From Verrucomicrobiia bacterium (lineage in GTDB: Bacteria; Verrucomicrobiota; Verrucomicrobiia; JABWAM01), in the NCBI GenBank assembly GCA_020849895.1, contig JADZFN010000001.1, forward strand, positions 1 through 36,494: a stretch of DNA of 36,494 bases. Reading direction: 5' to 3'. Shown piece by piece: positions 7,917 to 16,019 of the stretch; positions within the stretch are counted from its first letter, which is position 1, and each line of letters begins with the position of its first letter. The position numbers were made by a program, and so were the translations under genes. The notes beneath the pieces were generated by a model. It searched no databases, was not told where the DNA came from, and saw nothing but the letters and a program-made list of their open reading frames with translations.

Positions 7917-9292
7917 GCGCCGCCCCGCCAGGAGCGGACCCGGAACCGTCGCCGGCCGAGAAACGCCGCGTCGGCACGCTTTCCTACACGCGCGCGGGCC
8001 TGGTCACGCTCTTCTTCTGGCTCCTGTGGGGGGACTTCTGCTTCACCCTGCTGGAGACGGTCGGCCCTTCCCTCCTTCCGCTGCTGCTGCGCGAACACGG
8101 GGCAAGCAACCGCGAGATCGCGATTCTCGTCGGGAGCATCGCCTCCGTGCTGAACATGGTGGTCACGCCGGTGGTGAGCATGCAGTCGGACCGCCACCGC
8201 GGGCCGCTCGGCCGCCGCATCCCCTTCCTGGCCTGGCCGACGCCCTTCATCGCGGTGCTCCTCGGGCTGATCCCCTTCGCTCCCGAGATCACGCGGGGCC
8301 TGCTCGCGTGGGGATGGGTGAAGGCGCTGCTCGCGTGGAGCCCGATCCCCCCGCTGGTCCTGGTGTTTGCCGCGCTGATCGGGACGTTCCAGCTCTTCAA
8401 CATGGTGGTCGCCTCGGTCTACTATTACCTCTTCAAGGACGTGGTCCCGGACGCCTACCTCGGCAGGTTCCTTTCCCTCTTCCGGTCCATCGGCCTCGTC
8501 GCGGGGTTCGTCTGGAACTACTTCATCTTCGGGATGGCCGAGAGCCACATGCGCGAGATCTTCGTCGGGATCAGCCTGCTCTACGGGGTCTCCTTCGCGC
8601 TGATGTGCTGGCGCGTCCGGGAGGGCGAGTACCCCCCGCCCCCGCCCCGGGAAAAGGGCCCCGGCTTCCTCTCGGCAGCCCGCACGTTCCTCCATGAGTG
8701 CTTCAAGGAGCCTCTCTACCTCTGGATCTACGCGGCGCGCACGTTCGCCGGCATCGCGGGCCTCTCGGGGGTCTTCTCGATCTTCTTCTTGAGGGATGAA
8801 CTCGGCTTCGACCTCGACCGCCTCGGCAAACTCGGGGCCTGGCAGATGCTCGTGGGCCTGCCCCTGGCGTACCCCTTCGGGATGCTGATGGACCGATGGA
8901 AGCCGATGCGGGTCTACATGCTCGCGACTTTCCTCTTCTCCGCGATCTACTTCAGCTTTTACTTCTACATCCGCGACTGGACCTCGCTCATCGTCAGTGG
9001 CTTCTTCGGGTCGGCAATCAGCTTCGTCCATTCCATCGCCGTTGCCGCCTGGACGCAGTCCATCCTGCCGGCGGAGCGCTTCGGGCAGTTCGCCGCGGCC
9101 GCGTCGCTCATCACCGCGGCGATCGTGGCGGTGGGCGCCCCGCTCTGCGGCCTCTTCTTCGACTGGGTGCTCGTCTACCGCTTCCACTACATCTGGTTCT
9201 CGTTCTTCCTGTTCCTCAGCTTCCTCTGCCTCTGCAAGGTCCACCAGCACTGGGTCCGCCACGGCGGCCCCGACCACTACGTCGCCCCATGA
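7913..9292 (+). CDS. MFS transporter, SLC45/GPH-like (459 aa)
   Basis: About twelve hydrophobic segments are visible. The loop between TM2 and TM3 carries SDRHRGPLGRRIPFL, a form of the MFS motif A (D-R-x-G-R-R) as seen in sugar transporters of the SLC45 and glycoside-pentoside-hexuronide groups; FGMLMDRWKPMR repeats the pattern in the second half. It likely imports the sugar or oligosaccharide produced by the operon's enzymes. The GTG start at 7913 is chosen because GGAGGAG (7898-7904) is well placed before it and it overlaps the isomerase stop; an upstream in-frame GTG at 7856 would overlap the isomerase by 61 nt. The stop overlaps the next ATG (ATGA). Confidence 0.88.
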   Translation: MSAAPPGADPEPSPAEKRRVGTLSYTRAGLVTLFFWLLWGDFCFTLLETVGPSLLPLLLREHGASNREIAILVGSIASVLNMVVTPVVSMQSDRHRGPLGRRIPFLAWPTPFIAVLLGLIPFAPEITRGLLAWGWVKALLAWSPIPPLVLVFAALIGTFQLFNMVVASVYYYLFKDVVPDAYLGRFLSLFRSIGLVAGFVWNYFIFGMAESHMREIFVGISLLYGVSFALMCWRVREGEYPPPPPREKGPGFLSAARTFLHECFKEPLYLWIYAARTFAGIAGLSGVFSIFFLRDELGFDLDRLGKLGAWQMLVGLPLAYPFGMLMDRWKPMRVYMLATFLFSAIYFSFYFYIRDWTSLIVSGFFGSAISFVHSIAVAAWTQSILPAERFGQFAAAASLITAAIVAVGAPLCGLFFDWVLVYRFHYIWFSFFLFLSFLCLCKVHQHWVRHGGPDHYVAP

Positions 9293-9426
9293 ACCCCATC
9301 CCGCTCGCCATCGTCGGTGCCGTGGCGCGCGATCCCGTCCGCCTCATCCTCGCCGCCTGCGAATCCGCAGGCGGCGGACACCCGGTCCAACTCTCTCGGT
9401 CAAACCCCCGACACTCCGATCCATGA
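9289..9426 (+). CDS. Micro-ORF bridging two operon genes (45 aa, function unknown)
   Basis: A 45-codon frame (MNPIPLAIVGAVARDPVRLI...) whose ATG overlaps the MFS stop and whose TGA overlaps the next ATG, both as ATGA. The junction geometry matches the rest of the operon and suggests translational coupling through this stretch. No domain or signal is recognised. It may be a real small protein, a translational relay, or the debris of a lost gene; the first residues (PLAIVGAV) could be the start of a dinucleotide-binding fold. Confidence 0.35.
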   Translation: MNPIPLAIVGAVARDPVRLILAACESAGGGHPVQLSRSNPRHSDP

Positions 9427-10721
9427 AAGCCGGCTTCGCAAAAGAGAGGATCACCCCGCCCCTCGGAACGCGCATGATGGGGTTCGGCCAACGCGACGAA
9501 CGGATGGGTTGCCAATCCGTCCACGACGACCTCTTCGTCCGCGCGCTCCACGTCGAGCACGGCGGCGAGCAGGCGCTTCTTGCCGGTTTCGATCTGTGCT
9601 TCGTCGGGCGCGAGGACAGCCACCGCTTCAAGGGGGCGCTCGGCGCGCGGTTCGGCCTCTCGCCGCGGCAGATCCTCCTCAACGCCTCGCACACCCACGG
9701 GGGGGCGGCCTCGGGCCGCTGGTACGCGGGGGATTTCCTCCCGACGGACCCCGTGTACCTGAGGGAACTCCAGGAGGCATTGCTCCGCGCCGTCTCCCGC
9801 GCGCGGCAGGCCTCGGTGGAGGTGGAGATCGCCGCGGCCACGGGGCGATCCCGCCTCCCGATGAACCGCCGTCGCCTCAATGCGAACGGACGGTCGGAAA
9901 ACCGACCCAATCCGACCGGCACGGTGTGTGACGCCCTGCCCGTCTGCCGCCTCGCGGACGCGCGCGGGCAAACCGTGTGCCTGATGTTCTCCACGTCGGC
10001 GCATCCCTCCGCCCAGGGACAGTTCGCGATCACGGCCGACTATCCCGGCGTGGCCATGCGCCAGCTCGACGCCCACCTCGGCGACGAGGCGAGCCTCTTC
10101 CTCCAAGGGATGGCGGGCGACGCCAAGACACGGGTTTGCGGCGAGGGCCGCGACACCTGGCGGCAGGACGTCTGGGAGGACAGCGAGAAGGGCGGGGAAC
10201 TGCTCGCCCGCGAGGTCCTCGCGCGCATGGAGCAGGGATTGCGGCCCGTGGAGCCGACCGTGCGCTCGGCGCTCGTGGAAATGGAGTGGCCCCTCGCACC
10301 CCCTCCAGCCCGCGCGACGTTCGAGGCGATTGCCGGCGATCAGGAGCAGGACGCGATGAAGCGCCGGTGGGCGCGGCGGCAGGTCGAGTGGATGGACCGA
10401 CACGGGGCATTGCCCTCCCGCTGGCCGGTCTTCGCCCAGGCGATCCAGTTGGGAGCGGGGCTCCGCCTCATCGCGCTCGAGGGGGAACCCGTGGCGGCGC
10501 ACGGGCGGTCGGTACTGGACGCATTCCGCGAGGGGGTGACCCTCCCGCTCGGCTACTCGAACGGCGAAGGGCTGTATCTCGCGACAAGCGAGATGCTGCC
10601 GCAGGGCGGGATGGAGGTGGAAAGCTACTGGGAGTACGGCCCCCCCTCGCCGCTCGCGCCGGGGATGGAGGCGATCCTTGCCCGGACCCTCGAAGCGTTC
10701 CGGAGAAGCGGCATTGAATGA
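9423..10721 (+). CDS. Neutral/alkaline ceramidase-like protein (432 aa)
   Basis: The N-terminus FAKERITPPLGTRMMGFGQR and the motif LLNASHTHGG (His90, His92) match the N-terminal domain of neutral/alkaline non-lysosomal ceramidases, where such histidines bind zinc. Further landmarks are CLMFSTSAHP, FAITADYPGVAM and FLQGMAGDAKTR. True ceramidases are secreted and ~700 aa; this form has no signal peptide and is shorter, as in the many PVC-group paralogues of unknown substrate. The position inside a glycan-degradation operon argues against a simple sphingolipid role, and an amide or ester on a sugar is a possible substrate (inference). It overlaps the heparinase gene by 8 nt. Confidence 0.75.
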   Translation: MKAGFAKERITPPLGTRMMGFGQRDERMGCQSVHDDLFVRALHVEHGGEQALLAGFDLCFVGREDSHRFKGALGARFGLSPRQILLNASHTHGGAASGRWYAGDFLPTDPVYLRELQEALLRAVSRARQASVEVEIAAATGRSRLPMNRRRLNANGRSENRPNPTGTVCDALPVCRLADARGQTVCLMFSTSAHPSAQGQFAITADYPGVAMRQLDAHLGDEASLFLQGMAGDAKTRVCGEGRDTWRQDVWEDSEKGGELLAREVLARMEQGLRPVEPTVRSALVEMEWPLAPPPARATFEAIAGDQEQDAMKRRWARRQVEWMDRHGALPSRWPVFAQAIQLGAGLRLIALEGEPVAAHGRSVLDAFREGVTLPLGYSNGEGLYLATSEMLPQGGMEVESYWEYGPPSPLAPGMEAILARTLEAFRRSGIE

Positions 10722-13362
10722 CCGGATCTTCTTCCCGCCGTGCCTCCTGCTCCTCGCGCTGGCGCTCGGGGGCTGCGCGAAGGAGCCGCCAAAGCCCCCT
10801 CCCTCCGAAGAGCGGGCTGTGACCTCCTTCCGGGGAGACCGCGCCGCGCTCGAGGCACGGGCCGAGCGCCTCAAGGCGACCAGCGACGAGGATCTGCGGC
10901 GCCGCTACCGGGCGGGGAAACGGGAGCGGCGGCTCTACCTGCGCGCCGACGACGTCGACCTCCGGGCCGCGGTCGGCCTCTGGGAGATGACGGGCGAGGC
11001 CTCACACCGCGCGACCGCCGAACGCGCCTGCCGAGCCCTGCTCTTGGAGTTGGCGGACGCGCCCATCGCCGAGCTGTGTGCGCGGGTCTCCGACCGGGGC
11101 AGCGTCGAGCCCGCGAACTTCGACATGCGCGACGCATGCTACTACTTCGCCCTCCTGCACCGCCTCACGGGGGAACGGCCGCCCGCCGAGCACGCCGCGG
11201 CGCTCCTCTCCCGCTTCGCCGCCTCGATCCCGAAGTGGCCGGTCTGGAACCCGTACCACACGGGGACGGAACACGAGAAGACCCCCTTCGCGCAGGACGA
11301 CCCGAAGGCGTTCGAGTCCCAGTACTCGGCCGGGCTCTGGGGGCACTGGATCTACTTCGACCTGCTGCTGGCTGAGCCGCTCCTGCGCGCGCACGACTCC
11401 GTGCGGGGGAGCGGCGTCCTCGAGGAACGCGAGGCGCGCAAGGTCGAGGCGATGCTGCGCCGTCACCTGCACTGCCAGCGCCTCTACAACCCCCTTCCCG
11501 ACTTCAGCAACATGGATACCGCCGCGATCACGGGCCTGTTTTTCTACGGCCAGCTCATGAACGAACCGGAGATCGTTCACGAGGCGATCCACCGCTACCG
11601 CGCCCTGTTCAAGACGAGCTTCTACTCCGACGGGTGGTGGCACGAGGGCTCCACAAGCTATCACGCAGATCTTGTGCGCGGCCTCGAACACTTCGCACGG
11701 GAATGGGTGACCGATTACAACGACCCGCCCGGATTCCGCAGCCGGCGGGAGGGAAAACGGCTGGACCGTTTCCACCTCCTCGAGGACTCCCGCCGCCCGC
11801 TCGCCCGCGCGCTGCGCGTGCTCGACGACCTCCGCCAGCCCCACGGCCTGCTCCAGGCGATCGGCGACTCGCAGTTCCCGGTCCGGGCCCATGGGACGCC
11901 GTTGGCCGAGGCGAAGCCCCGACTCTTCGGGGCCGTGGGGCACGCCCTCCTAGCCACGGGAAAGGGCGAGCACATGGCGCAGGCGACCCTGCACTTCGGG
12001 GGCTCTCACGGGCACTCCCATCACGACACCCTCGCGATCACCTACTTCGCCAAGGGCAGAGAGCTGATTTCCGAAACACAGTACCACCCGCAGGAGGCCA
12101 CCAACTCCACTCGCGAGTGGCACACCTCCACCGCCGCCCACGCGACCGTGGTCGTCGACGAGACGAACCAGAAGGGCTACGGCCCGCTGGGCGACTTCTC
12201 GCGGTCAAGGCAGCCCGAGGACGCCATCGAGGGCATCCCCGACTGGCGCTGGCGCTGGCGGGGCCACGGCAACCGCATGGACGACGGTAGGCTCCGGCTC
12301 TTTCAGACGGATTTCGAGGACGTGCAGGTGGTCGAGGCCGACGGCGAACGTGTCTACGCCGCCCTCCTGCCCGTGGAGCGCTACCAGCGCACCCTCGCCC
12401 TCGTCAAGGTGGACGAGCGCGACACCTACCTCGTGGACATCTTCCGCGTCCGGGGCGGGCGCACGCACGATTACATGTTGCACGGCTGCCTCGACGAGCC
12501 GCACCGCCTCGAAACCTCCGTGCCCCTCGGGGAGCCCCGGCAGGGTGGTTTCCACCATTACCTCACCGCGCTGCGCGCCGGCCGTGCGGCGGGTGCCTGG
12601 AACGCCACCTTCCTCCTCGACGCCGCCCCGACGACGGGCCTCCGGACCTGGTTTGCGGACGGGCAAGCCACGGAGGTCCTCTGCGGCACGGGCCCCGCGA
12701 TGCGACGGCCAGGAACGGCCCCTTTTCTCGTGGCGCGACGCGCGGGAGACGACCACGTCTTCGCGGCGATCCATCACGGGTTCCACGAGCGGCCGCGGAT
12801 CGTGAAGGTCGAGGCGGTGCCTCTCGAAGGAGAAACGAGCGACGCCGTGGCGATCCGGGTGACGCTTCCCGAACGAGTGGACACCGTGGTCTCCTGCATG
12901 GAGGCCGGGACGCGGGCCAGGGCCGCCGACGGCAGCCTCGACCTCAGCTGCCGCTTCGCCCACTTCGCCGAGGGACAGTGGCGCTACACGGTGGGCGAGC
13001 GCCCGCCCCACGAAGGGGTCGTGACTCGGACTCACCGACGAGAAGCCGGAGATCCGCTCGATGCCTTCGAGACGGAAACGCCCCTCCCCGACGACGGATC
13101 GCTCGACGGCCACACGTTGGTCCTCGATCTCGGGAGCTGCCTCACGCAGGGGTTCCGCATCGAACGCGTGGAGTGCCGCGGGGGACGGAGTCTGATCCAT
13201 CTGTCCGATGAGCCCGGGATCACGGTGACCCCGGGACTCGTCAAGATGGAGTATTACCCCGGCTGGGGGATCCGCGGCGAAGCGAGGTTCCGCATCGCCT
13301 CCACCTCCCGAACGATCTACAAAGCCTCGCCAATCAGCCCATCCGCCCCCGCGGGGCCGTAA
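10714..13362 (+). CDS. Heparinase II/III-family polysaccharide lyase-like lipoprotein (882 aa)
   Basis: The TTG start at 10714 follows GGAGAA by 7 nt and gives a lipoprotein signal, FFPPCLLLLALALGGC, with lipobox LGGC at residues 18-21; the protein would be lipid-anchored at Cys21. Residues ~100-400 form the alpha/alpha-toroid type N-terminal region. GGSHGHSHHDTLAITYFAKG (His432-Asp438 region) is the signature of the heparinase II/III-like C-terminal beta domain, which begins there and runs on with STAAHATVVVDE. Members cleave uronic-acid-containing glycans (heparin, alginate and others) by beta-elimination. A catalytic Tyr/His pair cannot be fixed from sequence alone. It is the last gene of module A. 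A longer TTG start at 10678 is possible but would spoil the lipoprotein leader. Confidence 0.82.
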   Translation: MNDRIFFPPCLLLLALALGGCAKEPPKPPPSEERAVTSFRGDRAALEARAERLKATSDEDLRRRYRAGKRERRLYLRADDVDLRAAVGLWEMTGEASHRATAERACRALLLELADAPIAELCARVSDRGSVEPANFDMRDACYYFALLHRLTGERPPAEHAAALLSRFAASIPKWPVWNPYHTGTEHEKTPFAQDDPKAFESQYSAGLWGHWIYFDLLLAEPLLRAHDSVRGSGVLEEREARKVEAMLRRHLHCQRLYNPLPDFSNMDTAAITGLFFYGQLMNEPEIVHEAIHRYRALFKTSFYSDGWWHEGSTSYHADLVRGLEHFAREWVTDYNDPPGFRSRREGKRLDRFHLLEDSRRPLARALRVLDDLRQPHGLLQAIGDSQFPVRAHGTPLAEAKPRLFGAVGHALLATGKGEHMAQATLHFGGSHGHSHHDTLAITYFAKGRELISETQYHPQEATNSTREWHTSTAAHATVVVDETNQKGYGPLGDFSRSRQPEDAIEGIPDWRWRWRGHGNRMDDGRLRLFQTDFEDVQVVEADGERVYAALLPVERYQRTLALVKVDERDTYLVDIFRVRGGRTHDYMLHGCLDEPHRLETSVPLGEPRQGGFHHYLTALRAGRAAGAWNATFLLDAAPTTGLRTWFADGQATEVLCGTGPAMRRPGTAPFLVARRAGDDHVFAAIHHGFHERPRIVKVEAVPLEGETSDAVAIRVTLPERVDTVVSCMEAGTRARAADGSLDLSCRFAHFAEGQWRYTVGERPPHEGVVTRTHRREAGDPLDAFETETPLPDDGSLDGHTLVLDLGSCLTQGFRIERVECRGGRSLIHLSDEPGITVTPGLVKMEYYPGWGIRGEARFRIASTSRTIYKASPISPSAPAGP

Positions 13363-13517
13363 CGTTGCCGAAGGTCCGGACCTCGTCCAGGTCCGTGGAG
13401 CGAACCCGACATTCCGTCTCTGCCAATCGGGTTTCCCCCGGGGCTTCCAACGATCGCCCGACGTCCCCTTTCCCCTCTCGGCTTGCCACTCGTCCCTCGA
13501 CACTCCCCGTCCTTCCC

Positions 13518-13631
13518 ATGCGACGGCAGGACCCCTTTCGCCTCGTCGAGCCGAAGTGGCAGCGCCACTTGCGCGAGAATGCCACCTTCCGCGCCTTCGA
13601 CCCCGGCGAGACCATCCCAGAAAGCCACCCT
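13518..13631 (+). pseudogene. leuS: 5' fragment of a leucyl-tRNA synthetase gene
   Basis: From an ATG at 13518 the frame reads RRQDPFRLVEPKWQRHLREN and then TFRAFDPGETIPESHP. This resembles the N-terminus of bacterial LeuRS (xEPKWQxxWxENxTF...), but only ~38 codons remain and the HIGH-motif region that should follow is missing. Coding similarity stops at CCACCC/TCCATATAATGG, where AT-rich sequence begins. It is therefore read as a truncated copy, cut at the junction with the DUF4143 gene; a full leuS is essential and must exist elsewhere. The 155 nt before it (13363-13517) hold a GGTCCGGACC palindrome (13373-13382) but no gene that I recognise. Confidence 0.55.
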
Positions 13632-13693
13632 CCATATAATGGTGGAAGAGTTTATCCTTGCATATATGGAGTTGATATCCACAATTGCCTGGA
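13632..13693 (+). promoter_or_regulatory. AT-rich leader of the DUF4143 ATPase gene
   Basis: A sharp drop in GC starts exactly where the leuS fragment ends. It contains CCAT-ATA-ATGG (13632-13642), a TATAAT match on the plus strand (13635-13640), and further TA-rich sequence up to the ATG. Probably the promoter brought in with the ATPase gene; no convincing -35 is visible. Confidence 0.35.
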
Positions 13694-14857
13694 ATGATCC
13701 CCCGTGCTCTGCAGCCCATCCTGGAAAAACGACTCCAGACGACACCTGCTGTGGCGCTCCTCGGTCCGCGTCAGGCCGGCAAGACCACTCTCGCGCTCGA
13801 AGTGGCTCGATCCGTCCCCAGTATCTATCTGGATCTGGAGTCGGAGTCGGACCGATCCAAGCTTTCCGATCCGCAGCTCTACCTTGCCGGTCATGAGGAG
13901 AAGTTGGTGATCCTCGATGAAGTTCAACGTTGCCCTCGCATTTTTGAGTCTTTGCGTGGCTTGATTGATCGTGGTCGGCGTCGCAGTTTGAAATCCGGAC
14001 GCTTTCTTCTCTTGGGATCGGCGTCACTGGAGTTGTTGCGCCAATCCGGCGAATCGCTGGCGGGAAGGATCTCGTACCTGGAACTCACGCCACTCTTGAT
14101 CAACGAAGTCGGTCCCAAAGGGCACGAAGGCCTGTGGCTGCGCGGCGGATTCCCCGACAGTTTTCTGGCAGGGAGCGAAGAGGAGAGCTTGCAGTGGCGG
14201 CGCGACTTCATCCGCACCTACCTCGAGAGGGACATCCCGCAGCTCGGGCCAAGAATCGCGGCGGAGACTCTACGTCGGTTCTGGACGATGCTCGCGCATC
14301 ATCAGGGCGGCTTGCATAACGCAGCCTCCCTCGCCCGGGGGCTTGCCGTGGACGGCAAGACCGTCGCTTCGTATCTCGATCTGCTGGTGGATCTGATGCT
14401 CGTGCGACGGCTTGAGCCCTGGCATGGCAACATCGGCAAGCGTCTGGTGAAGTCTCCCAAGATCTATCTGCGGGATACCGGTATTCTGCATGCCTTGTTG
14501 GGAATCGCTGACAAGGAATCGCTGCTGGGGCATCCGGTGGTTGGAGCGAGTTGGGAAGGTCATGTGATCAACAACCTGATCGCTTCGGCCCCGGAGGGAT
14601 CCGCCTGCCACTTTTTTCGCACGGCCGCCGGGGCGGAAGTTGACCTGGTCATCACATTGCCCAACGGGAAAGTCTGGGGGGTGGAAGTGAAACGAACCTC
14701 CGCGCCTTCGGTGAGCAAGGGATTTCATCTTGGATGCCAAGCTGTGGGGGTGGACCGGGCGTTTATGGCTTGCGCCATCGCGGGGAGCTATCCGCTGGCC
14801 GACGGGATTGAAGCAAGCGGTGTGCTGGAGCTCGCGAAGTTGTTGGCAGAGGCCTGA
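13694..14857 (+). CDS. AAA-family ATPase with DUF4143 C-terminal domain (387 aa)
   Basis: Walker A is GPRQAGKTT (residues 24-32), Walker B is KLVILDEVQ (Asp75/Glu76), and a sensor-like RFLLLGSASLELL follows. The C-terminal half (AVDGKTVASYLDLLVDLMLVRRL, then KIYLRDTGILHALLG) is the DUF4143 domain, and the end (FFRTAAGAEVDLVI, WGVEVKRTSAP) resembles a nuclease-like fold. This two-domain ATPase is widespread, sporadically distributed and of unknown function; links to mobile elements or toxin-antitoxin-like loci have been suggested. Codon use is less GC3-biased than in neighbours (many TTG, GTT, GAT). With the truncated leuS on its left and an IS remnant on its right, this indicates horizontal arrival. 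An in-frame TTG at 13685 is a possible alternative start. Confidence 0.85.
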   Translation: MIPRALQPILEKRLQTTPAVALLGPRQAGKTTLALEVARSVPSIYLDLESESDRSKLSDPQLYLAGHEEKLVILDEVQRCPRIFESLRGLIDRGRRRSLKSGRFLLLGSASLELLRQSGESLAGRISYLELTPLLINEVGPKGHEGLWLRGGFPDSFLAGSEEESLQWRRDFIRTYLERDIPQLGPRIAAETLRRFWTMLAHHQGGLHNAASLARGLAVDGKTVASYLDLLVDLMLVRRLEPWHGNIGKRLVKSPKIYLRDTGILHALLGIADKESLLGHPVVGASWEGHVINNLIASAPEGSACHFFRTAAGAEVDLVITLPNGKVWGVEVKRTSAPSVSKGFHLGCQAVGVDRAFMACAIAGSYPLADGIEASGVLELAKLLAEA

Positions 14858-14906
14858 ACGTGCGGGTCTTGGACCTCGGGTCCCGGCCCATCGGGGACCG
14901 CGGCGG

Positions 14907-15050
14907 TTCGACGCGATGTGCGCGAAGAGCGGGCGTTACTCGATTCCGCCGGAGCGGCTGCTGAAGGCGAAGCTGCTGGGTCGCTGTTCTCGGTGCGGTC
15001 GGATCGGCAGATGGGTGAGATGGTGGAGTACAGCCTGCTGCGAATCTTAC
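14907..15050 (+). pseudogene. IS5-like transposase remnant with frameshift
   Basis: The frame reads FDAMCAKSGRYSIPPERLLKAKLL, then needs a -1 shift near 14980 to continue SLFSVRSDRQMGEMVEYSLL. Together these match the N-terminal domain of IS5/IS4-type transposases (FDAMYxxxGRPSIPPExLLxxxLLxxLYSVRSxR...DYxLLF). The catalytic DDE domain is absent. It lies ~50 nt downstream of the DUF4143 ATPase. The stretch 15051-15236 shows no gene. Confidence 0.65.
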
Positions 15051-15130
15051 GCCTGCTCGCCGCTCCAACGTAACCGCCCGTACCCGGATGCGCTCGAAAC
15101 GCCAGCAACGAGAAAACGAAAACGCTGAAA

Positions 15131-15148
15131 TCGCGGTGCACACCGCGA
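15131..15148. repeat. Inverted repeat (7-bp stem, 4-nt loop)
   Basis: TCGCGGT-GCAC-ACCGCGA lies between the IS remnant and the 3' end of the minus-strand SIS gene. It could be part of a terminator for that cluster or a relic of an insertion-sequence end; no T tract is seen on either strand. Confidence 0.35.
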
Positions 15149-15236
15149 ATCAGCGGGGGCACCCGTCTGTCGCGAGCGCCAGTTGACCGAAAGATTCCGC
15201 TCCGATGCCCCTCGTTGCCTGAAATTCAACAGCCTG

Positions 15237-16019
15237 CTAGAGGTAATGGATCCGGTCTCGGTGTTGTTCGAGCAGCCGCGCATTGAACGCTTCGCCTCCT
15301 TCGACGTTCGCGCTCTGGAAGACCGGCGGCTCGATCCCGCGTTTCGCCAGCAGTTCCACCGTCGCCGTTATCATGGCGTTCGCGATCGCGCAGCTCGCGA
15401 TCGTCGAGACGGGCGCCATCCGGAGGTGCGATCCAGGCACCGGCATCACGGTGTCCCCGTGCGGCACGCAGTTGTCCACCACAACGTCGCAGAGGTCGGC
15501 GAGCATCTTCCCGCACGGATGGCGGCTCGCCTCTTTCCCCACGTAGGCGAGCGAGGTGATCGCGATCGTGCGGATGCCCGTCTCGCGCGCGAGGAGCGCC
15601 ATGTCGAGAGTCACGGGATTTCGCCCCGAGGTCGAGGTGAGGACCAGCGCGTCGCCTTTCCTCGCCGGGGATTGCGCGAGCAGCTCGCGGCCGAGTCCGA
15701 TGACGCGTTCGAGCTTCGAGGTCAGTGTCAACGGACGGACCGCCAGCGTCATCCCATGCGGCTGGATGGGGTTCATCAGCATCAGCCCGCCCGCGCGATA
15801 CACGAGTTCTTCTGTGACCATGAAGGCGTGCGACGCGCCGAAGGAAAAAAGGCTTCTCCCCTCCGCCGCCGCGTCGGCCAACGTCTCCGCGGCGCGCAGG
15901 AGATTCGACATCTGCGTTTTCGAGATCCGTTCGAGGAGGCCCGCCGCCTCGGCGAAATATCGGGCAGCCGAAGCGGAAGCCGCTTGGGAAGCCTGGCGTC
16001 CTTCTCCGTCGGTTTTCAT
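15237..16019 (-). CDS. SIS-domain sugar isomerase-like protein A (UPF0309-type, 260 aa)
   Basis: A single SIS (phosphosugar-binding) domain covers most of the protein: SLFSFGASHAFMVTEELVYRAGG, VLTSTSGRNPVTLDMALLARETGIRTIAITS, and CDVVVDNCVPHGD. The Ser/Thr-rich STSGRNP loop is where phosphosugars bind in this fold. It resembles the UPF0309 group of SIS proteins, often beside sugar kinases, with unproven reaction. It is shorter than MurQ and lacks MurQ's C-terminal helical domain. Its ATG overlaps the stop of the upstream paralogue by 1 nt (TGATG), so the two are translated as a pair; a heteromer is possible (inference). It is the last gene of the minus-strand amino-sugar cluster. Confidence 0.82.
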   Translation of the reverse strand: MKTDGEGRQASQAASASAARYFAEAAGLLERISKTQMSNLLRAAETLADAAAEGRSLFSFGASHAFMVTEELVYRAGGLMLMNPIQPHGMTLAVRPLTLTSKLERVIGLGRELLAQSPARKGDALVLTSTSGRNPVTLDMALLARETGIRTIAITSLAYVGKEASRHPCGKMLADLCDVVVDNCVPHGDTVMPVPGSHLRMAPVSTIASCAIANAMITATVELLAKRGIEPPVFQSANVEGGEAFNARLLEQHRDRIHYL

